Both the position numbers and the translations under genes were made by a program. A stretch of 64,000 bases of DNA from JAIVJG01 sp964236735. Lineage in GTDB: Bacteria > Acidobacteriota > Blastocatellia > Pyrinomonadales > Pyrinomonadaceae. The notes below the pieces were generated by a model. The model saw only the letters and a program-made list of their open reading frames with translations. It was not told the origin of the DNA and did no database searches. The stretch is from the NCBI GenBank assembly GCA_964236735.1, contig CAXSFM010000021.1, positions 1 through 64,000 on the forward strand, in the 5' to 3' direction. Shown here one piece after another: positions 52,895-61,232 of this stretch (the stretch's first letter is position 1; each line of letters begins with the position of its first letter).

Positions 52895-53491
52895 TTGAAA
52901 AAGACATTCTTTTTATCGTTGATGGCAGTTGTCATGCTTGGCGTCTTCGCCGTCTCGGGTCAGGCTCAGATGGGCGCGAAGGACGACAAGATGGCGTCGA
53001 AGACAGGCAATCCGATGGTGGGCGGCGCGGCGATGTACAAAACTAAAAACATCGTCGAGAACGCCATGAACTCCGCAGATCACACGACGCTCGTCGCCGC
53101 CGTGAAGGCCGCCGGGCTGGTTGACACTTTGATGGGCAAGGGGCCGTTCACGGTCTTCGCTCCGACCAACGCAGCGTTCGATAAGCTTCCCGCCGGCACG
53201 GTTGAAATGCTGCTCAAGCCGGAAAACAAAGCCATGCTGACGAAAATCCTGACCTACCACGTCGTGGCGGGCAAGATGGACTCGAAAGCGATAGCGAAGG
53301 CGATCAAGGCCGGTCACGGCACAGCATCATTCAAGACCGTCAGCGGTGGCACGTTGAAGGCGATGATGCAGGGCAACTCGCTCGTGCTGACGGATGAGAA
53401 GGGCGGCACTTCGACCGTCACCATCGCGGACGTGTATCAATCCAACGGCGTTATCCACTCGGTTGACACAGTGCTGATGCCGGGCATGTAA
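52895..53491 (+). CDS. exported fasciclin (FAS1) domain protein
   Basis: A 198-residue protein with a signal peptide (KKTFFLSLMAVVMLGVFAVS, then GQAQ) and a FAS1 domain (about residues 50-198): NIVENAMNSADHTTLVAAVK, FTVFAPTNAAFDKLPAGTV and ILTYHVVAGKM. FAS1 domains mediate adhesion. The start is a TTG with AGAGAGG upstream, since no ATG begins the signal peptide. A terminator follows. Confidence 0.88.
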   Translation: MKKTFFLSLMAVVMLGVFAVSGQAQMGAKDDKMASKTGNPMVGGAAMYKTKNIVENAMNSADHTTLVAAVKAAGLVDTLMGKGPFTVFAPTNAAFDKLPAGTVEMLLKPENKAMLTKILTYHVVAGKMDSKAIAKAIKAGHGTASFKTVSGGTLKAMMQGNSLVLTDEKGGTSTVTIADVYQSNGVIHSVDTVLMPGM

Positions 53492-53540
53492 GCATTTGAC
53501 GACGAGGCGACTCCACAGCGTCGCTCCTTACGTCAGCAAG

Positions 53541-53571
53541 AGGGCGTCACCGTAAATTATGGTGACGCCCT
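53541..53571 (+). terminator. terminator of the fasciclin gene
   Basis: Perfect 11-bp stem AGGGCGTCACC with GGTGACGCCCT and a nine-base loop, then CTTTG. It is 50 bp after the stop. Confidence 0.75.
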
Positions 53572-53714
53572 CTTTGTGTGCATGCAACGTCGAAAAACTT
53601 AACGCAGTTTTGACCGTAGCGGCAGGCCAGGAAATTTATCTGTGTTGGACTTCTCGCACAAACAGATTTATAGCAAATTGCAATGGCATGTGGCCTCTGG
53701 CGCAGGGTCTTTAA

Positions 53715-53786
53715 TCAGTACCGCGAGCGGTAGCGAGCGGGTCTGCTCACTTAGGATGACCCGCTCGCTACCGCTCGCGGTACTGA
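53715..53786. repeat. long perfect palindrome, REP-like, copy 2
   Basis: Two exact 29-bp arms around a 14-base loop. The outer ends read TCAGTACCGCGAGCGG, as in copy 1 at 35849. The left flank TGGCGCAGGG is the reverse complement of the right flank of copy 1, so the conserved unit is longer than the hairpin and lies in opposite orientation here. It sits between the fasciclin and moeA genes. Confidence 0.85.
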
Positions 53787-53824
53787 CGGAGTTCACACCC
53801 AATTGCAAACGCGCTGAAATTCGC

Positions 53825-55048
53825 TCACGGAAGGCGCACGACGCTGACGACGCTGCCGGCTTCCGCCGTCTTGATTCCGGCGGGAATGATGACGAGCGCA
53901 GTCGCACGCGCGAAGGCGACGAAGTCGGACGAGCCGCCCCATTTCAAAATCTCCGCGACCTGCCGTCCACTCTCATCCGTGCGTAAAATGGCGGGCAGGT
54001 AACTCGTCCTTTCCAACGCGCCTTTGGCGGAATGCGCGAGTACGGCGCGTTCTTCGACGAGTGCGGGCGTCGCGTCATTCTGCATGGCGCGCAGAGCCGT
54101 CCGCGCGAAGAGATTGAAAGTGACCGAGACGGAGACCGGATTGCCGGGCAGACCGAAGACGAGCGTTCCTACTTTCTCGTTCGCGCCGGGAAGACGCGCG
54201 AAGACTGTCGGCTTGCCGGGACGCAGTGCGACGCGCTCGAAAAATATTTCCGCGCCGAGCGCGCGCAGCGCCGGCTTCGTGAAATCATAGACGCCCATCG
54301 AAACGCCGCCCGACAAAACGAGCACGTCCGCGCGCGTCGCGGCCTCTGCTATCGCTTGTTGTAAAAGTTCCGGCTCGTCGCCCGCGAACGGCAGACGCTC
54401 GACGATTGCGCCCGCGAGTTGCGCGTAGGCGGCGAGCGAATAACTGTTCGAGTCGCGAATCTGATCCGCGCCGGGCTGCTCATTGACACCGACAAGTTCC
54501 GTTCCCGTCGCCAGCACCGCGACGCGCGGCAACTTATAGACACACGCGCGCGCGCGTCCGAAAGACGCGAGCACCGCCGTCCGCGCGGCGTTGATTTCCT
54601 CGCCCGCGCGCAAGACCGTCGCGCCCGCGCTGACCTCGCTCGCGCGCTTGACGTAGAACTGTCCCGGTGTCGTCGCGCGTTCGATTTCCACGGATGCGCC
54701 GCCGTCAAGCTCGCGCGTCAACTCGACTTGTTGCACGCTGTCCGCGCCGGCGGGCATCGGCGCGCCGGTCATAATTCGCACGGCCTCGCCCGCTTGCAAC
54801 GTCCCGCGCCAGCCGCGACCCGCCGCCGCTTCGCCGACGATGCGGAGGCGCGCGGGCGGGTTACTTAAATCTTCCGCGCGCACCGCGTAGCCGTCCATCT
54901 GCGCGCGGTCAAACGGCGGTAGGTCGCAGTCCGCCGACACGTCTTCGGCGAGCAGGCGACCGAGCGCGTCATCCAGATTTACCTCTTCGGGTTGAAGCGG
55001 CTTCGACTGCTCTCGAACGATGCCGATGGCTTCCGAGATTTGAATCAT
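53825..55048 (-). CDS. moeA: molybdopterin molybdenumtransferase
   Basis: A 407-residue MoeA inserting molybdate into molybdopterin. Motifs: LPPFDRAQMDGYAVRAEDL, GEAVRIMTGAPMPAGADSV, DSNSYSLAAYAQLAG and LSGGVSMGVYDF, and the C-terminal VFGLPGNPVSVSVTF. The ATG at 55048 gives the usual N-terminus. It pairs functionally with moaC. Confidence 0.94.
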   Translation of the reverse strand: MIQISEAIGIVREQSKPLQPEEVNLDDALGRLLAEDVSADCDLPPFDRAQMDGYAVRAEDLSNPPARLRIVGEAAAGRGWRGTLQAGEAVRIMTGAPMPAGADSVQQVELTRELDGGASVEIERATTPGQFYVKRASEVSAGATVLRAGEEINAARTAVLASFGRARACVYKLPRVAVLATGTELVGVNEQPGADQIRDSNSYSLAAYAQLAGAIVERLPFAGDEPELLQQAIAEAATRADVLVLSGGVSMGVYDFTKPALRALGAEIFFERVALRPGKPTVFARLPGANEKVGTLVFGLPGNPVSVSVTFNLFARTALRAMQNDATPALVEERAVLAHSAKGALERTSYLPAILRTDESGRQVAEILKWGGSSDFVAFARATALVIIPAGIKTAEAGSVVSVVRLP

Positions 55049-55109
55049 GGTTGGAAGTTTAAGGTTCAAAGCTCAAGCTTGGAAATTGATCGTCATCCGG
55101 CCACGACTT

Positions 55110-55511
55110 CTAACCTTTCGTGCATTTCGCGCACCGGCAGCCTTTGGGCTTGATGTGCATGTCAAAATATTCCGTGCCGTAATCGGATGTAATTTCTTCG
55201 CCGGCTTTGATCGTTCTCTTCGACCATATCCAGACACGGTGGCCCGTCACAATCGCTTCGGCATTCGGTCTGCACGAGTGATTGATGTAGCGCGCCTTGT
55301 TGCTCCGCGCGCTGCCGTCGAGAGACCACTTGGTGTTGACGCCGTAAAAATATTTCCCTGTTTTTCTCTTCTCCACTTCTTCATTCGAGATGAGTTGGCC
55401 GATGTATTCAATCATCCGTTTGCCGGCTGGGATATTCTCTAAGGCGAACAAACCCAAGCCTGTGACGGTGCGCCTGACGGCGAATTTATTGTCTCTCTTT
55501 GTCATGGTCAT
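55110..55511 (-). CDS. SET-domain lysine methyltransferase-like protein with a post-SET motif
   Basis: A 133-residue protein that is almost only a SET domain: KFAVRRTVTGLGLFALENIP at the start, RYINHSCRPNAEA at residues 75-86 (with the NHSC AdoMet loop, Cys80) and GEEITSDYGTEYF at 104-116 (catalytic Tyr111). A post-SET Cys triad follows (Cys125, Cys127, Cys130), which together with Cys80 can hold zinc. It is eukaryote-like; substrates in bacteria are not known. Its gene lies 60 bp upstream of moeA on the same strand. Confidence 0.88.
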   Translation of the reverse strand: MTMTKRDNKFAVRRTVTGLGLFALENIPAGKRMIEYIGQLISNEEVEKRKTGKYFYGVNTKWSLDGSARSNKARYINHSCRPNAEAIVTGHRVWIWSKRTIKAGEEITSDYGTEYFDMHIKPKGCRCAKCTKG

Positions 55512-55798
55512 CAAGGCGCACAAGCGTCTGTGAATTTGATGTGCGCGCGGTCACGTTGAAAGATTAATCGGATTACGACAGGCTCAGATGCCTGCAAGAT
55601 AGATACAACGCCGTGGCCTGAAAACACAAACGCATCCTACGCAGAAAAAACTCACTTGTGTTTTGCCGTATCCTCAGGCTCAGTCGAATGAGAGATACGC
55701 TTCCAAGCAAACGTGGATGAGTGCATGTCGGCAGACATCAGTTATGATGGCGAGACATCACGAACTTAAAACCGACAAAGTGAAGCGTTGGTAGTTTG

Positions 55799-57046
55799 AT
55801 GACGACACGCTTGTATCAAGCAGATAATAACCGGAGCAAGTTTCTCCACTACGCGACGGCGGTCTTCGGGATCGCCATCGTGACATCTGCGCTTGCGCCG
55901 TTTCAAACTGAGATTAATTCGACGACAATCGCGCTCGCCCTGCTGCTCGTCGTGCTCTTCGTCGCGACGCTGTGGGGCAGCCGTCCCGCGCTGCTGGCTT
56001 CGGTGTTGGGCGTGTTATGTTTTAATTTCTTCTTCCTCCCGCCCATCTATACTTTCACCATCGCGAATCCGCAGAACTGGGCGGCGCTCGCGGCGTTTTT
56101 GATTACTGCCGTCACCGCCGGGCAACTTTCAGCTCGCGCGAAGCGACGCGCGGAGGAAGCGGAAAACGGCAAGCGCGAAATCGAGCAGCTGTATCGTGAG
56201 TTGCAACTTGCATTTGAGAAGGCGAGCCACGCCGAGGCGCTCAGGCAAAGCGAGAAATTAAAATCATCTCTGCTCGATGCGGTCTCGCACGATCTACGCA
56301 CGCCGCTGACTTCGATTAAAGCGTCCATCACCACTTTGCTTAATGACATGAACGGCAAGGTTGACGGTGAACAGACAGAGGTGCTCGACGATGAATCGAG
56401 ACGCGAGATGTTTGAAGTGATAGATGAAGAGAGCGACCGTCTCAATCGCTTCATCGGCGGACTCATCGAACTCGCGCGCATCGAGGCCGGCGAGATGCAC
56501 CTGCGCCGCCGCTGGGGAGCGGTTGATGAAATCATCTCGACTGCCCTCACGCGCGCCGCGCCGCTCACGCGAGAGCATCAAATTGAGATTGAGATTGAAG
56601 AAAATCTGCCGGTCGTCCGCGTTGATTCGCGCGCCGTGAGCGAAGTCGTGTACACGCTCGTTGATAACGCGGCGAAGTATTCCCCGAAGACGACGACGAT
56701 TCGGATTGAGGCGAAGCGTGCGAATCACGAGTCGGTGCAAATCGCTGTCGAAGATGAAGGTCTGGGCATCGCGCACGCCTTGCGCGCGAGAGTCTTTGAT
56801 AAATTTTTTCGCGCCATCCGTGACGGCGACATCAGCACCCAGCAGCCACCGGGCACAGGGATGGGACTCGCCATCGCTAAAGGAATCGTCGAAGCTCACG
56901 ACGGACAGATTTGGATCGAAGACGGCGCACAAGCCACGGGGACGCGCGTCGCCTTCACGCTCCCAATAGGCGATGAGGAAGAAGCCTTGAGCGGGCGGTC
57001 GGATGAAGTTTCAAATAATGACATCATCCATTCAGCGAAGACTTGA
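55799..57046 (+). CDS. KdpD-like sensor histidine kinase lacking the KdpD/USP N-terminus
   Basis: A 415-residue membrane kinase. The four-helix DUF4118 region (about residues 15-105, including LCFNFFFLPPIYTF) is followed by a coiled coil. The DHp domain has the His in DAVSHDLRTPLTSIKASI near residue 165, and an HATPase ends with GTGMGLAIAKGIVEAHDG. This is the C-terminal half of KdpD only. The KdpD and USP cytoplasmic domains are missing, and a possible stand-alone copy starts at 63964. kdpE follows after 26 bp. Confidence 0.88.
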   Translation: MTTRLYQADNNRSKFLHYATAVFGIAIVTSALAPFQTEINSTTIALALLLVVLFVATLWGSRPALLASVLGVLCFNFFFLPPIYTFTIANPQNWAALAAFLITAVTAGQLSARAKRRAEEAENGKREIEQLYRELQLAFEKASHAEALRQSEKLKSSLLDAVSHDLRTPLTSIKASITTLLNDMNGKVDGEQTEVLDDESRREMFEVIDEESDRLNRFIGGLIELARIEAGEMHLRRRWGAVDEIISTALTRAAPLTREHQIEIEIEENLPVVRVDSRAVSEVVYTLVDNAAKYSPKTTTIRIEAKRANHESVQIAVEDEGLGIAHALRARVFDKFFRAIRDGDISTQQPPGTGMGLAIAKGIVEAHDGQIWIEDGAQATGTRVAFTLPIGDEEEALSGRSDEVSNNDIIHSAKT

Positions 57047-57072
57047 TGACGGGCACGGGGAAATAAAATCGC

Positions 57073-57774
57073 ATGGAGCAGAAGCCGCGCATTCTCGTTG
57101 CAGATGATGAGCCGCAACTCACGCGAGTTTTACGCATGGGGTTGAAAACTCACGGGTACGACGTGCGCGTCGCTGCCGATGGCGTTTCGGCGCTGGACAC
57201 TTTCGGTGACTGGTTGCCCGATTTATTAGTGACTGATCTTTCGATGCCGAATATGGACGGGCTGGAACTTTGTCGCCGCGTGCGCGCGTTGTCGCGCATC
57301 CCCATCATCATTTTGTCAGCCAAAGGTGAAGAAAAAATAAAGGTCGAAGCGCTCGATGCCGGCGCTGACGATTACGTCACCAAGCCGTTCGGGATGGATG
57401 AGCTATATGCGCGCGTGCGTGCCGCTTTAAGGCGCGCGCAAGCTCCCGTCATCAACGAAGCGTCCTCTCCGATATTGGAGGCCGGCGACTTTCGTATAGA
57501 TTTGGAGGCGCGAAGCGTCAACGTGCGGGAGCGTGAAATTCATCTGACGCCGAAAGAGTTCGACCTGCTCACTTTTTTTATGCGGAACGCCGGCAAGGTG
57601 CTCACACACCGCACGCTGCTGTCGGCGATCTGGGGCGGCAACTACGTCGAGCAGACGGAATATCTGCGCGTCTTCACCGGCACGCTTCGTAAAAAAATCG
57701 AAGCTGACCCAGCCGCGCCGCGCTACCTCCTGACCGAGCCGTGGGTTGGCTATCGCTTTGATCCCGGAGCATAG
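57073..57774 (+). CDS. kdpE: KdpE response regulator
   Basis: A 233-residue OmpR-type regulator. The receiver has ILVADDEPQL and the phosphoacceptor Asp in LLVTDLSMPNMDG, near residue 55. The winged-helix DNA-binding domain (LTPKEFDLLTFFMRNAGKVL, about 160-179) ends at YRFDPGA. It activates kdpFABC at low potassium or high osmolarity. It is co-transcribed with the kinase gene. Confidence 0.92.
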   Translation: MEQKPRILVADDEPQLTRVLRMGLKTHGYDVRVAADGVSALDTFGDWLPDLLVTDLSMPNMDGLELCRRVRALSRIPIIILSAKGEEKIKVEALDAGADDYVTKPFGMDELYARVRAALRRAQAPVINEASSPILEAGDFRIDLEARSVNVREREIHLTPKEFDLLTFFMRNAGKVLTHRTLLSAIWGGNYVEQTEYLRVFTGTLRKKIEADPAAPRYLLTEPWVGYRFDPGA

Positions 57775-57942
57775 AAAGCACACACCAAAATTCGGCGCAG
57801 ACGCAAAATCCTTGCGTTGAATAAATTTTTCTCACATCCATTCAGACATCGCCCTTGTAGCTGCGCCGCAATCACACGGACGCTGGCTTGCCTCAACCGC
57901 TCAAGAACACGCCTTCCATTTACCTGTCATGCGAACCCTTCC

Positions 57943-57986
57943 GTCTTTATAAACTTTTTACGACTTCTTTACGCACTTTTTATACG
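57943..57986 (+). promoter_or_regulatory. direct-repeat operator, probably for KdpE
   Basis: Three repeats on an 11-bp period, ACTTTTTACG (57953), ACTTCTTTACG (57963) and ACTTTTTATACG (57975), with CTTTATAAAC before them. OmpR-family regulators bind tandem half-sites one turn apart. It lies about 175 bp before the porin-like gene, in the 387-bp gap after kdpE. No gene is seen in that gap. Confidence 0.5.
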
Positions 57987-58161
57987 AGTAGGCATAGCAT
58001 CGGGAATTGAGCTTTGGCTGTTGAATTTTGCGCGAAGCGAGCAGGCAGACATTTTGAGCGAGCGCAAAAGCAACATCCGGCACGCTCGTCGAAATTTGAA
58101 AACAGCGTCGCCTCACGAAGTACGAAGTGGGGCTTAACGTCTCAAGGAGAGATTGGTGAAC

Positions 58162-58890
58162 ATGCGTCAATATCAATTATCGAAGAGCGCACTGGTCGCG
58201 CCGCTCTTCATTTTAGTGTGCGGGCTTTTTTCAATGGCGCACGCTCAGCAGACTATCTTCAACGTGCCGTCAACCGATGTGCTCGACAAGGGCAAGGTTT
58301 ATGGCGAATTGGACGCCAGCCTGAAGCCGAATAATAGCGATGCCTTAAACAGGTTTTCGTCTTTTGTGCCGCGCATCGTGGTCGGCGCGGGCGGGCGCGT
58401 CGAGATTGGTCTTAACGTGACCGGCAACATCCAGCCCGGCCCTGACTCGACCACGCTCGTGCCCGCCATCAAGTACAAGCTTTACGACGGCGGGAGCACA
58501 AACGGCATCGCGATTGTCATCGGCGATCATCTCTATTTGCCCGTCCACAATCGTGGCTACAACGCAGGCAATTATGTCTACGCGGAGATCAGCAAGACGT
58601 TCAAGTCCGGCACAAGGCTGACAGCGGGCGGCTATGACTTTACGAAGAACGTTGTCGCGGCAAGCAATCGCGCGGGCGGGCAATTCGGTTTCGAGCAACC
58701 TGTGAATAAGAAGGTGACGTTCGCCGCGGATTATTTTACGGGCAAGCATAGCGCGGGTTATTTCACGCCGGGCTTCGTGTTGAAGTTTAGTCCGAAGGTG
58801 ACGGGCTATGCGGCCTATTCAATCGGAAACCAGAATCCTTCGCACGGCAATAACTTCTTTCTGCTCGAAGTTGGCTACAACTTCAATTAA
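58162..58890 (+). CDS. porin-like outer-membrane beta-barrel protein
   Basis: A 242-residue exported protein. The signal peptide (LSKSALVAPLFILVCGLFSM, then AHAQQ) is followed by amphipathic strands with frequent Gly/Tyr/Phe (for example GGRVEIGLNVTGNIQPG, LVPAIKYKLYDGG), and the last residues LLEVGYNFN end in an aromatic as many outer-membrane barrels do. The ATG at 58162 has AAGGAGAG ten bases upstream. Placed between kdpE and kdpFABC, it may admit K+ into the periplasm. That is inference. Confidence 0.75.
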   Translation: MRQYQLSKSALVAPLFILVCGLFSMAHAQQTIFNVPSTDVLDKGKVYGELDASLKPNNSDALNRFSSFVPRIVVGAGGRVEIGLNVTGNIQPGPDSTTLVPAIKYKLYDGGSTNGIAIVIGDHLYLPVHNRGYNAGNYVYAEISKTFKSGTRLTAGGYDFTKNVVAASNRAGGQFGFEQPVNKKVTFAADYFTGKHSAGYFTPGFVLKFSPKVTGYAAYSIGNQNPSHGNNFFLLEVGYNFN

Positions 58891-58902
58891 AGACGGTCAG
58901 CC

Positions 58903-59073
58903 ATGCAAACGCTTAAACGGAGCGGCTATCAAGAGCGCACGACGTTTGAAGATGTGCGGCGCAGTTGCATCAGCTTCTTCCATGATCTACGCCCATTTGC
59001 TGCGCTGCAAATCGCGAAGCTGATCGTCTGGCGTGAACTGCGACGGCGTCATCTGTCAGACAAGCAGAGATGA
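58903..59073 (+). CDS. putative small protein upstream of kdpF
   Basis: A 56-codon frame (MQTLKRSGYQERTTFEDVRR, then CISFFHDLRPFAALQIAKLI), rich in Arg/Leu with an amphipathic helix. No ribosome-binding site is seen. It lies 12 bp after the porin-like gene. Real status uncertain; no family recognised. Confidence 0.35.
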   Translation: MQTLKRSGYQERTTFEDVRRSCISFFHDLRPFAALQIAKLIVWRELRRRHLSDKQR

Positions 59074-59118
59074 TGCTGTGTTCCCAAATAATTTGAAAAT
59101 AATAGAACGGAGAATGTG

Positions 59119-59205
59119 ATGTTAGACCTGATCTTTGCGGCAGCGACCATAATTTTCTTTCTCATCGCGCTCGCCTACGTGCGCGGGTGCGAGAGGTTGC
59201 AGTAG
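59119..59205 (+). CDS. 28-residue single-pass membrane peptide
   Basis: LDLIFAAATIIFFLIALAYV then RGCERLQ and stop. GGAG precedes the ATG. It is a hydrophobic helix plus a short Cys/Arg tail, immediately before kdpF. Peptides of this kind are found just before kdpF in other Acidobacteria and Actinobacteria, to my recollection. It may be a small Kdp-associated subunit. Confidence 0.55.
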   Translation: MLDLIFAAATIIFFLIALAYVRGCERLQ

Positions 59206-59215
59206 GGAGGCGTTG

Positions 59216-59305
59216 ATGAATCTCGAAACGATTTTAAGTCTGGCGGTCTCCGCCCTGTTGCTCGTGTACCTGGCTTACGCGCTCCTGCGTCCCGAAAAAT
59301 TCTAG
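59216..59305 (+). CDS. kdpF: KdpF small subunit
   Basis: A 29-residue membrane peptide, NLETILSLAVSALLLVYLAY then ALLRPEKF. The C-terminal YALLRPEKF is diagnostic of KdpF, which stabilises the KdpFABC potassium pump. GGAGG precedes the ATG by five bases. Confidence 0.88.
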   Translation: MNLETILSLAVSALLLVYLAYALLRPEKF

Positions 59306-59321
59306 AAGGTGAAGTTCTGAT

Positions 59322-61145
59322 ATGACTCTCAACGGCTGGCTACAAATTCTGTTTTTCTTCGCGATCATCGTCGCGCTGACGAAGCCGCTCGGCGTCTTTA
59401 TGACGCACGTCTTCAATCGCGAAAAGACCTTTCTCGATTTCATCCTGCGCCCCGTCGAACGCCTGATCTACAAACTGACGGGCGTGGACGAAACGCGCGA
59501 GATGCGCTGGACGGAGTACGCGATCACGATGCTGCTGTTCAGCCTCGTTTCGATGCTCGTCCTGTATCTCATTCAACGGCTGCAAGGCGTCTTGCCGTTC
59601 AATCCGCAGCAACTCGCGGGCGTGGATGCGGCGGGCTACACCGGCTCTGCGTTCAATACGGCGGCTAGTTTCACGACGAACACGAACTGGCAAAGTTATG
59701 TTCCCGAAACGACGATGAGCTATCTGACGCAGATGGCTGGACTCGCCTATCACAACTTCGCTTCGGCGGCGGTCGGCATCGCGCTTGCCATCGCCTTCAT
59801 CCGCGGCATTGCGCGGCGCGAGATGGAGACCATCGGCAACTTCTGGGTTGACACTGTGCGCGCGATGCTCTGGGTGTTGCTGCCCATCTGCATCGTCGTC
59901 GCACTGCTGCTCGTCTCGCAGGGCGTCGTGCAGAATTTGAAGCCTTACGACACGGCGCAGTTAGTCGAGAAGCAGACGATTGAAGTTGATAAAAAGGACG
60001 CGAGCGGCAACGTCATCACTAACGCCGACGGTACGAACGCGAAAGAGATGCAGACCGTTGAGACGCAGACTATCGCGCAAGGGCCTGTCGCTTCGCAGGA
60101 AGCCATCAAGCAATTCGGCACGAACGGCGGCGGCTTCTTCAACGCCAACAGCGCACATCCTTACGAGAACCCGACGCCCTTCTCAAACCTGATCGAGATG
60201 CTCGGCATCTTCGCCATCTCCGCCGGACTGACCTACACGCTCGGACGCATGACCGGATCGCAGAAGCACGGCTGGGCAGTGTTTGCGGCGATGACAGTGT
60301 TGTTCTTCGCGGGTCTGACCGTCGCTTACTGGGCTGAGGCTCGCGGCAATCCGTTGCTCGCCGGCACAGATCAAACTGTGAGCGCGACGCAGTCGGGCGG
60401 CAACATGGAAGGCAAAGAGGTGCGCTTCGGCATCGCCAATTCCGCGCTCTTTGCGACAGCGACGACGGACGCCTCATGCGGCGCGGTCAACGCGATGCAC
60501 GATTCATTCACGCCGCTCGGCGGACTCGTCCCGCTCTCGAACATCATGCTCTCGGAGACGATCTTCGGCGGCGTCGGCGCGGGGCTGTACGGCATTTTAA
60601 TTTACGTCGTCCTCGCTGTCTTCATCGCGGGCTTGATGGTTGGACGCACCCCTGAATACTTGGGCAAGAAGATTGAGGATTACGACGTGAAGATGGCGAT
60701 GCTGACGACGCTTGTTTTCCCGTTGACGATTTTGATCTTCGCTGCAATCTCTTTAGTTGCGCCTTCGTTCGGCACGTCGCAACTGAATAACGCGGGACCA
60801 CATGGACTCTCCGAAATTCTCTATGCGTTCACGTCCGGCACTGGGAACAACGGTTCGGCCTTCGCGGGTATCTCCGCCAACACGCTCTGGTATAACTCGA
60901 CCATCGGATTAGCCATGCTCATCGGGCGATTCTTCATGATTATCCCAATGCTCGCCATCGCCGGAAACCTCGCGCGCAAGAAGACCGTGCCGCCATCGCT
61001 CGGCACGTTCCCCGTCACGTCGCCGCTCTTCACGACCTTGCTCGTCAGCGTCATCGTCATCGTCGGCGCGTTGACCTTCTTTCCGGCATTGAGCCTTGGG
61101 CCAATTGTCGAACATCTGTTGATGATGGCTGGGAAAACATTTTGA
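59322..61145 (+). CDS. kdpA: KdpA potassium-translocating subunit
   Basis: A 607-residue channel-like subunit of the KdpFABC pump, longer than the 557 of E. coli. About ten to twelve transmembrane helices carry four P-loop-like repeats, for example the filter region FNTAASFTTNTNWQSY, EAIKQFGTNGGGFFNANSAH and TSGTGNNGSAFAGISAN. The extra length is a soluble stretch near residue 215. AAGGTGA precedes the ATG. kdpB follows after a heptamer repeat, unusual in this operon. Confidence 0.95.
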   Translation: MTLNGWLQILFFFAIIVALTKPLGVFMTHVFNREKTFLDFILRPVERLIYKLTGVDETREMRWTEYAITMLLFSLVSMLVLYLIQRLQGVLPFNPQQLAGVDAAGYTGSAFNTAASFTTNTNWQSYVPETTMSYLTQMAGLAYHNFASAAVGIALAIAFIRGIARREMETIGNFWVDTVRAMLWVLLPICIVVALLLVSQGVVQNLKPYDTAQLVEKQTIEVDKKDASGNVITNADGTNAKEMQTVETQTIAQGPVASQEAIKQFGTNGGGFFNANSAHPYENPTPFSNLIEMLGIFAISAGLTYTLGRMTGSQKHGWAVFAAMTVLFFAGLTVAYWAEARGNPLLAGTDQTVSATQSGGNMEGKEVRFGIANSALFATATTDASCGAVNAMHDSFTPLGGLVPLSNIMLSETIFGGVGAGLYGILIYVVLAVFIAGLMVGRTPEYLGKKIEDYDVKMAMLTTLVFPLTILIFAAISLVAPSFGTSQLNNAGPHGLSEILYAFTSGTGNNGSAFAGISANTLWYNSTIGLAMLIGRFFMIIPMLAIAGNLARKKTVPPSLGTFPVTSPLFTTLLVSVIVIVGALTFFPALSLGPIVEHLLMMAGKTF

Positions 61146-61146
61146 C

Positions 61147-61226
61147 AAGCAGTCAGGAATCAGCGGTCAGCCGAAAAGCTCCGACCCTGTTTTGGCTGAC
61201 CGCTGATTGCTGATTGCTGACTGCTA
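61147..61226 (+). repeat. heptamer repeat element, TCAGCAG/GCGGTCA word, inside the kdp operon
   Basis: An arm with AGCAGTC, AGGAATC, AGCGGTC units and a complementary arm of GCTGACC, GCTGATT, GCTGACT units, around a GCTCCGACCCTG loop. It separates kdpA and kdpB by 87 bp. Confidence 0.75.
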
Positions 61227-61232
61227 AAAATT

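Noticed and set aside
53642..53986. Short protein frames across the palindrome at 53715 (and at 35749)
   Set aside because: They are translations of the repeat itself. The same peptide appears at both copies.
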